Assembly: GCA_965234325.1 (NCBI GenBank)
Contig: OZ248407.1
Coordinates: 1,488,001-1,552,000, forward strand
Reading direction: 5' to 3'
DNA: 64,000 nucleotides
DNA from: Limnohabitans kasalickyi
GTDB taxonomy: Bacteria > Pseudomonadota > Gammaproteobacteria > Burkholderiales > Burkholderiaceae_C
The notes beneath the pieces are model-generated. The model did no database searches, was not told the DNA's origin, and saw only the letters and a program-made list of their open reading frames with translations. Position numbers and translations under genes: made by a program. Shown in pieces: positions 59,830 to 64,000 of the stretch (position 1 is its first letter; every line of letters begins with the position of its first letter).

Positions 59830-61404
59830 TCAAACTGGCTTTAAGCCTGAGTAGTACGCGATAGCACGCGCTTGCTCAAGTGCCATTCGATCTTTGTGTT
59901 CTTGCTCTTCACGCATTGCGTTTAATGAGCGTGGTGTGTAGCGCTCGATTTGCTTGGGTGTGAGATGCCAATATGGGTTACCTGTTTGCTCACGCATCTG
60001 CCACTCAATTTCACTTTTAAATTCAGCACCCAATCGACGCTTAAAGAAAATTGCATCATGGACGTTAGCAATGGGTGTGTAACCCTTAGCTATGGCGGCT
60101 TGGCGAACAATGTCCATGACGTGCGTTTCACCGTGCTGATAAAGGTACGCGAGCACCTTGGCTTTGCTAGGTCTTCCACTATCCGTCTGGAGGTATCGCT
60201 CGAGCAGCAAATCAGGACGGAACTTCTTAAACAAATCGTAGAGGTAGTCATCCAATGCGTTTTGCTCTTTGATGAACAGCTTGACCGTATCGTCAGCAAG
60301 AAATCGCATTCTGTCTTCGGTGTTTTGCAGAATCTCTACCAGTGCAGGATTGGTCCAATTGCCAGATGAATCTAACCACCCTTTAGCTGTTTGTCGTGCA
60401 CCAAAGCTGATGGCGGTAAACGCTTGCTTGAGTAGCTTGGGTCTTAGATCTTTGGGTACTGGGCTACTTTCTGGAAAAACGTAATGGCGCACTGTCGCCA
60501 TGAAATCTGCTTTGTCTTCCAAGTACAAGAGCGTGGCTGGAAATGATTTCTTCAGATCTTGATCTAGCCCACTCGCTGCTAAGTAGCCACGGGCATAGCC
60601 CATTTTCCAAGCGATAACACTGCTACGGATGTCGTACTCCCAAGAGTTACCCAGCATGGCGCGGCGCAACTCCTTGTTGACGTTTTGAACGCTAGTTCCT
60701 TCGTAATAGGTACGACCAAACGGACTGAGTTTTTTTCGTTGGAGGTAGTAGCCCTTGGTGACAGCAGCTATGCCAAGGATAGTTAACGCTTGTCGTAATG
60801 CCAAATCCTTCTTGGGCCCTTGTATCAACTTTGACTCCGTCTCAAGCCAATAAACGTAGGCTTTGACTGACTCAACATCAACTGGCACCCAATCGAAAAG
60901 CTGCTGGAGCTTGTCCTCGCGCCATTCCAAGTTGTACTCTGGATAAAGGTGATCAAACAAGGCAATGTTGCTGACATCATCACCGCTCAGGTACGCATCA
61001 ATCTCTTCGTCAGTTGTGGCGGCAGACAGGGATGCCGCAGGAATCTGCAAGTCGTTTTGTACCGTGACCAGTGCGGTTAGCTTGACCTGGGAATTTTGGC
61101 CAGAGAACTTGGTGCCCTTAACTACCGTCTGAACGATGTCCCAGTCGTTGTCGGTGAGCCATTTGTGCACGCGGATCTTTTTGGGTCCGATTTGCCCGCC
61201 TTTGTTTGCCAGTTGGTCTAGTGAAATTGAGTAGAGTCCTAGTTTGCGTTGCTCGGGTGTTTGCCCACGCTGTAGGGCATCAAACAGCATAGATTCGACA
61301 ACGCTTAGGTATTTAGTCAGCGCCCGTTTGGCAGCCGCAGCTGGCTTGGGAAAAGCCTTCTGTAGGGCTGCTTCAACCGACTCATGGACTGTGAGCTTGA
61401 TCAC
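59830..61404 (-). CDS. family-A polymerase-like protein of the integrated element
   Basis: 524 residues. I recognise palm motifs of family-A (Pol I/T7-like) polymerases: Gly230-Arg231 with QN at 240-241 (GRTYYEGTSVQN, like the GR-xx-S-xx-LQN motif of Pol I), motif A with Asp258 (EYDIRSSVIAWK), motif B Arg321...Lys326...Phe334-Gly335 (Lys-x7-aromatic-Gly spacing as in T7 RNA polymerase and Pol I), and motif C His449-Asp450 (IANVHDAIFF). No 3'-5' exonuclease domain is seen; residues 1-220 match nothing I know. It could be a DNA replicase, a primase or a single-subunit RNA polymerase. Neighbouring repeats and a DnaA box suggest replication of the element. Confidence 0.6.
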   Translation of the reverse strand: MIKLTVHESVEAALQKAFPKPAAAAKRALTKYLSVVESMLFDALQRGQTPEQRKLGLYSISLDQLANKGGQIGPKKIRVHKWLTDNDWDIVQTVVKGTKFSGQNSQVKLTALVTVQNDLQIPAASLSAATTDEEIDAYLSGDDVSNIALFDHLYPEYNLEWREDKLQQLFDWVPVDVESVKAYVYWLETESKLIQGPKKDLALRQALTILGIAAVTKGYYLQRKKLSPFGRTYYEGTSVQNVNKELRRAMLGNSWEYDIRSSVIAWKMGYARGYLAASGLDQDLKKSFPATLLYLEDKADFMATVRHYVFPESSPVPKDLRPKLLKQAFTAISFGARQTAKGWLDSSGNWTNPALVEILQNTEDRMRFLADDTVKLFIKEQNALDDYLYDLFKKFRPDLLLERYLQTDSGRPSKAKVLAYLYQHGETHVMDIVRQAAIAKGYTPIANVHDAIFFKRRLGAEFKSEIEWQMREQTGNPYWHLTPKQIERYTPRSLNAMREEQEHKDRMALEQARAIAYYSGLKPV

Positions 61405-61567
61405 TGGTTACACGTTCCTTTTAAATGAAATCTAAGATTTCCAGTGTATTTAGCACCTTTTTACAGATTTCACGACTACAAAAAAGTCACAGACATATAG
61501 TAATTTATACGTCGGATTTATTGAAATTTATTGGATAAGTGGGATCGTGGAGTGGCATTGCCACCAC

Positions 61568-61810
61568 ATGCCGAAGGCATGCAGCTCCTGCGATCACTCG
61601 ACAATTAGATTCGGAAAGACACAGATCGATCTGGATAAGTACTTGATGCACACCTACCAAGCATCAGTTAGGGCACTAGTCAAAGGCCGCAGCCAAGTGA
61701 TCAAGACCGAAGTTCGGGCCGAGAACGCGCAGGACGCACGTTGGTTACTATGGGCTCAGTACGGATTCCACAGCATCCAGTCTGGTCCTAGACAGGTCAA
61801 TACTCGCTAG
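61568..61810 (+). CDS. small hypothetical protein
   Basis: 80 residues from ATG 61568 (GTG 61547 also possible). The core KYLMHTYQASVRALVKGRSQVIKTEVRAENAQDARWLLWAQYGFHSIQSGP looks like a compact alpha/beta plasmid-type protein. Upstream are two short hairpins (GTGGCA-T-TGCCAC and ATGCC-GAA-GGCAT) over the start codon. Its 3' end overlaps the convergent gene at 61797. Function unknown. Confidence 0.55.
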   Translation: MPKACSSCDHSTIRFGKTQIDLDKYLMHTYQASVRALVKGRSQVIKTEVRAENAQDARWLLWAQYGFHSIQSGPRQVNTR

Positions 61811-62153
61811 GCAGCATGATCACCCAGTGCTCACCGTCCCAGCAGGCAAACAAAGATATGGCGTGCATTGGAAAGTCTGTATAAGGAATCTCTTGGCGGG
61901 CATGCTCACTTCCACTCCCATCCTCATAGATCATTGTTGCTTTGTGACCGTTAACTGTCATGCGCACTTGAACAAACCAGTCCTCTGTACCAATCTCGCT
62001 TAGGTGACTGGCAATCGCGTCCATCATCCAAAAGCACTCAGCTTCCTCTGCCAAATACTTTGTGCCATCGGTTAGCAGGTGCCTGCGGCTGATTCGGTAA
62101 TAGCCAGTTGTTCCAATAAATTGCGTGAGTTGGGTTGAGTCAAATCTTTTCAT
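61797..62153 (-). CDS. DUF6876-like hypothetical protein
   Basis: 118 residues. LTQFIGTTGYYRISRRHLLTDGTKYLAEEAECFWMMDAIASHL and WDGEHWVIMLPSEY match the pattern of a small protein family (DUF6876, name tentative) frequent on plasmids and integrative elements. Function unknown. Upstream lies repeat copy B. Confidence 0.75.
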   Translation of the reverse strand: MKRFDSTQLTQFIGTTGYYRISRRHLLTDGTKYLAEEAECFWMMDAIASHLSEIGTEDWFVQVRMTVNGHKATMIYEDGSGSEHARQEIPYTDFPMHAISLFACWDGEHWVIMLPSEY

Positions 62154-62200
62154 CTTTAGTCCTTCTTGTGTGACTACAGTTTTGTTTCAGACAATCAAAT

Positions 62201-62246
62201 GGACAACCGAAGCTTGGTAACCCGATAACTTGGACGGATACCGAGT
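62201..62246. repeat. dispersed repeat, copy B
   Basis: GGACAACCGAA-GC-TTGGTAACCCGATAAC-TTGGACGGATACCGAGT, 48 bases upstream of the DUF6876-like gene. See copy A for comparison. Confidence 0.65.
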
Positions 62247-62395
62247 AAAAATCACCAAGGTGATTTGATAAGTACTCAACCTAAAAAATCCGCAGCGCAG
62301 AAATTAAGAACTGCAGGACCCATTCGGGCTAGAGATATAAACCGCACTACTCGCATAAATTTCAGCCGTCACTCGCAAAAACTGACGCGCTTAAA

Positions 62396-62468
62396 AGCCC
62401 TACAGTGCATCGTTTGCTTCGCTGGAATACTCTGAGCGCTGGAAGCACCGATCAACGCTTGTAGGGCT
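62396..62468. ncRNA. long hairpin, possible structured RNA or recombination site
   Basis: Outer arms AGCCCTACA (62396-62404) and TGTAGGGCT (62460-62468) pair perfectly over 9 bases; inside are GCTTCGCTGG and GCGCTGGAAGC, which allow further pairing. The layout is like a long-stem RNA, or a folded single-strand recombination site. No match to a known RNA family from memory. Confidence 0.35.
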
Positions 62469-62597
62469 GTTTTGAAGCATGCACTTGCTGGGCACTCAAT
62501 GAGTGCGAAAGCTCAGCAGAAATCTATGAAAATCAACATTTATAAAGATTCCGCACAAAGGCTGTTGAAATCATTGAAGATTTTTTCAGTGAAAAAG

Positions 62598-62606
62598 TTA
62601 TCCACA
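62598..62606 (+). promoter_or_regulatory. DnaA box
   Basis: TTATCCACA, exact consensus, within the 62154-62728 non-coding region and 18 bases before repeat copy C. A single box is weak evidence for an origin by itself. Confidence 0.55.
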
Positions 62607-62623
62607 GCCAGTCCAATTCGCCC

Positions 62624-62674
62624 TGCCCAAACTCGGTAGCCCGCCGCTTTGGACGGACTCAGGTTGCTCTGATA
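62624..62674. repeat. dispersed repeat, copy C (diverged)
   Basis: TGCCCAAACTCGGTAGCCCG ... TTTGGACGGACTCAGGT; keeps the GGTA-CCCG and TTGGACGGA blocks, while the GGACAACCG block is degraded. Ends 54 bases upstream of the recombinase gene. Confidence 0.5.
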
Positions 62675-62728
62675 AATATGTGAAAACACAATGCAATTAA
62701 CGCAAACACATGATTTAGGAGAACTTAA

Positions 62729-63301
62729 ATGGCACAAGCAAAAACACTGACAAAAGAAGAGATGACGCATGTACTTGATTACATCAACACACGCCGATTC
62801 GCGAAACGCAACAGAGCAATGATGTTGCTCACGCACCTAGCTGGTTTAAGAATTGGCGAAGTAGCTTGCCTGCGTTGGAGCGATATGACGAACTTAGACG
62901 GAACAGTGAAGGACGAGATCCGACTACTGCCCGATATGACCAAGGGCAGACACGCTCGCACAGTCTTTGTCAACATTAAGCTGCGCGAGGAATTGCAAGC
63001 CTACGCGGTTCAAGCAAAGTGCGTGGACCGCACCTATCCTTTTTTTGCAAGCCAAAAAAGCATCAAGGTGGGCTTTAGTGCAAATAGCTTGGCACAAACT
63101 TTTGCCCTGCTCTACGAAGGCGCTGGACTTGAAGGCGCTAGCAGCCACAGTGGGCGCAGAACGTTCTTAACTAACTTGGCAAACAAAGGTACAGCGATAC
63201 ATATTTTAAAAACACTTGCGGGTCACCGCAGCATCAGCACTACCGCAGCATATTTGTATAGCAGTCCAAGTCAGTTAAAGGCGGCGGTTGAGTTGGTCTA
63301 A
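62729..63301 (+). CDS. short tyrosine recombinase (catalytic domain only)
   Basis: 190 residues with the full tyrosine-recombinase set: Arg41 (AGLRIGEV), Lys72 (TKGRH), His140-x-x-Arg143 (HSGRRTF), His166 (AGHRS) and Tyr175 (TTAAY). The N-terminal SAM-like core-binding domain of XerC/phage integrases is missing, as in FimB/FimE-type inversion recombinases (about 200 residues). It may mediate integration at the tRNA site, or inversion/resolution within the element. Confidence 0.9.
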   Translation: MAQAKTLTKEEMTHVLDYINTRRFAKRNRAMMLLTHLAGLRIGEVACLRWSDMTNLDGTVKDEIRLLPDMTKGRHARTVFVNIKLREELQAYAVQAKCVDRTYPFFASQKSIKVGFSANSLAQTFALLYEGAGLEGASSHSGRRTFLTNLANKGTAIHILKTLAGHRSISTTAAYLYSSPSQLKAAVELV

Positions 63302-63394
63302 CTATCCGGTCCTTAATTGAGCTGAACTGGCAATTATTTTGCTGACTTACAGCAAACCTGCAAATATGGCTTTCAGCAAGAATTACAAAGCAAA

Positions 63395-63778
63395 TTATTT
63401 GAGCGTGAATCGCACTGTTGCCACTTTGGAAGTGTTGATGACTTGCACAACTATCTTTGTTCCGACAAGCGTATTGAATTTTCCAACGGCTTCAAGTTTG
63501 TCGCCCGTTGGTTTTAGTTCAACCTCTTGCCTTTCACCACCTGAAAGCATCGTAACTTTGGCTGAAGCTTTAGTGATATTTACAGGCTTACCGTGATCGC
63601 GCAGATAAAGTTGCAAAGCATCAGCTCTTGCCACAAATTCATATTCAATGTCCTTCACCTCAGTAACCACACCTCCATGCATTGGTTGGGCATTGCCATG
63701 ACTATGACCTTCTCCGGCTGCGAATGCGGCAGTGCTCAACAGCAAACTCAGAATAATCGCAAATTTTTGGAATTTCAT
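63395..63778 (-). CDS. periplasmic protein of metal-efflux loci
   Basis: 127 residues. Signal peptide to AFAAG, then a His-rich start EGHSHGNAQPMHGG and a beta-rich domain (YEFVARADALQLYLRDHGKPV, KVTMLSGGERQEVELKP). Small proteins of this type are found next to CzcA genes and may bind Cu or Zn in the periplasm. Here it follows an RND pump gene on the same strand by 22 bases. Confidence 0.8.
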   Translation of the reverse strand: MKFQKFAIILSLLLSTAAFAAGEGHSHGNAQPMHGGVVTEVKDIEYEFVARADALQLYLRDHGKPVNITKASAKVTMLSGGERQEVELKPTGDKLEAVGKFNTLVGTKIVVQVINTSKVATVRFTLK

Positions 63779-63799
63779 TTCTGACCTTTCATTTACAAA

Positions 63800-64000
63800 T
63801 TAAAGTGCTTCGGCGTCTTTGTCTTCAAGCAAACGTTCGGCATCTCGACGACCAAAGAGCCAGAACATAACTGGAGTCAGGAACGTATCCAGCAGCGTGG
63901 AGCTGATTAGTCCTGAGAAAATCACAACCGCAACTGGATGTAAGACCTCAGTCCCTGGGCGCTCTGCTTCGAAAAGCAATGGCGCCAATGCAAAAGCAGT
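63800..64000 (-). CDS. HME-RND heavy-metal efflux pump, C-terminal fragment (runs off window)
   Basis: Frame open to the window edge. The visible end reads EVLHPVAVVIFSGLISSTLLDTFLTPVMFWLFGRRDAERLL, the last transmembrane helix region of CzcA/CusA pumps (GGLISSTLLTL.. in the pump at 53030). So the element carries a second pump, with a longer cytoplasmic tail. Confidence 0.88.
   Translation of the reverse strand, partial: TAFALAPLLFEAERPGTEVLHPVAVVIFSGLISSTLLDTFLTPVMFWLFGRRDAERLLEDKDAEAL

Larger units (their letters stand above)
62154..62728. other. 575-base non-coding region, candidate origin/regulatory region
   Basis: Holds repeat copy B (62201-62246), an AATCACC-AA-GGTGATT dyad (62250-62265), a large hairpin-forming stretch (62396-62468), a perfect DnaA box (62598-62606) and repeat copy C (62624-62674). 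No coding frame of quality is seen. This density of structure is typical of replication or recombination sites. Confidence 0.55.

Noticed and set aside
62540..62836. 98-codon minus-strand frame across the non-coding region and recombinase start
   Set aside because: Overlaps the recombinase 5' end, Cys/Phe/Ser-rich without motifs, no ribosome site.
1..64000. CRISPR arrays and cas genes
   Set aside because: No regularly spaced repeats and no Cas-like proteins were seen.

Overview
The window reads as a chromosome segment of a betaproteobacterium of the Comamonadaceae type (Limnohabitans, Polaromonas and Comamonas are the sort of relatives I have in mind). The grounds are seven Bug/TctC solute-binding proteins, a protocatechuate 4,5-cleavage (pmd/lig) operon, a Liv-type ABC importer and CoA-dependent catabolic genes. 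The assignment rests on gene content and protein character only; no marker gene is present. The right quarter, from about 47.4 kb, is a different, lower-GC region that looks like an integrated mobile element.

Layout. (1) 44-14878, all minus strand: one long gene train for CoA-dependent breakdown of an unidentified acid. Transcribed order: CoA-transferase, AraC regulator, SCP-X thiolase, two MaoC-type hydratases, SDR, acyl-CoA dehydrogenase, acyl-CoA ligase, PaaG-like hydratase/isomerase, SDR, DUF35 OB-fold protein, Cys-less thiolase-fold protein (likely retro-aldolase), acyl-CoA dehydrogenase, two Bug binding proteins. (2) 15050-22712, minus: protocatechuate meta-cleavage operon (ModA-like protein, ligJ, ligK, two binding proteins, ligI, ligA, ligB, ligC) with a strong terminator at its end and a divergent LysR regulator (22829). 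Together they convert protocatechuate to pyruvate and oxaloacetate, but no LigU-type tautomerase is visible. (3) 23772-33363: TPR membrane protein, MAPEG protein, SDR, Tat-exported metallo-beta-lactamase-fold enzyme with a Bug protein, a GC-rich block (cupin, flavin oxidoreductase, TetR), Bug protein, DUF993 protein. (4) 33457-39926: LysR regulator divergent from a complete branched-chain-type ABC importer (SBP, LivH, LivM, LivG, LivF) ending in a RidA-like deaminase. (5) 40092-41345: an intact IS3-family (IS407-type) insertion sequence with 4-bp target duplication. (6) 41692-47019: TetR regulator divergent from fumarylacetoacetase, then two Bug plus cupin pairs in convergent arrangement.

(7) From 47391 to the window end: the 3' half of a tRNA gene (anticodon CAC if numbered conventionally), still followed by its terminator, marks the edge of an integrated element lying to its right. 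The element carries metal homeostasis and efflux genes (HMA chaperone, Met-rich periplasmic protein, Crp/Fnr regulator, DUF4010 protein, a full HME-RND CzcCBA/CusCBA-like system, and the end of a second RND pump at the window edge). Its backbone includes an ihfA-like gene broken by an amber codon, a 524-residue protein carrying recognisable family-A polymerase palm motifs, small plasmid-type proteins, three copies of a dispersed repeat, a DnaA-box-containing non-coding stretch and a short tyrosine recombinase. The polymerase-bearing backbone is the most promising candidate here for an undescribed system.
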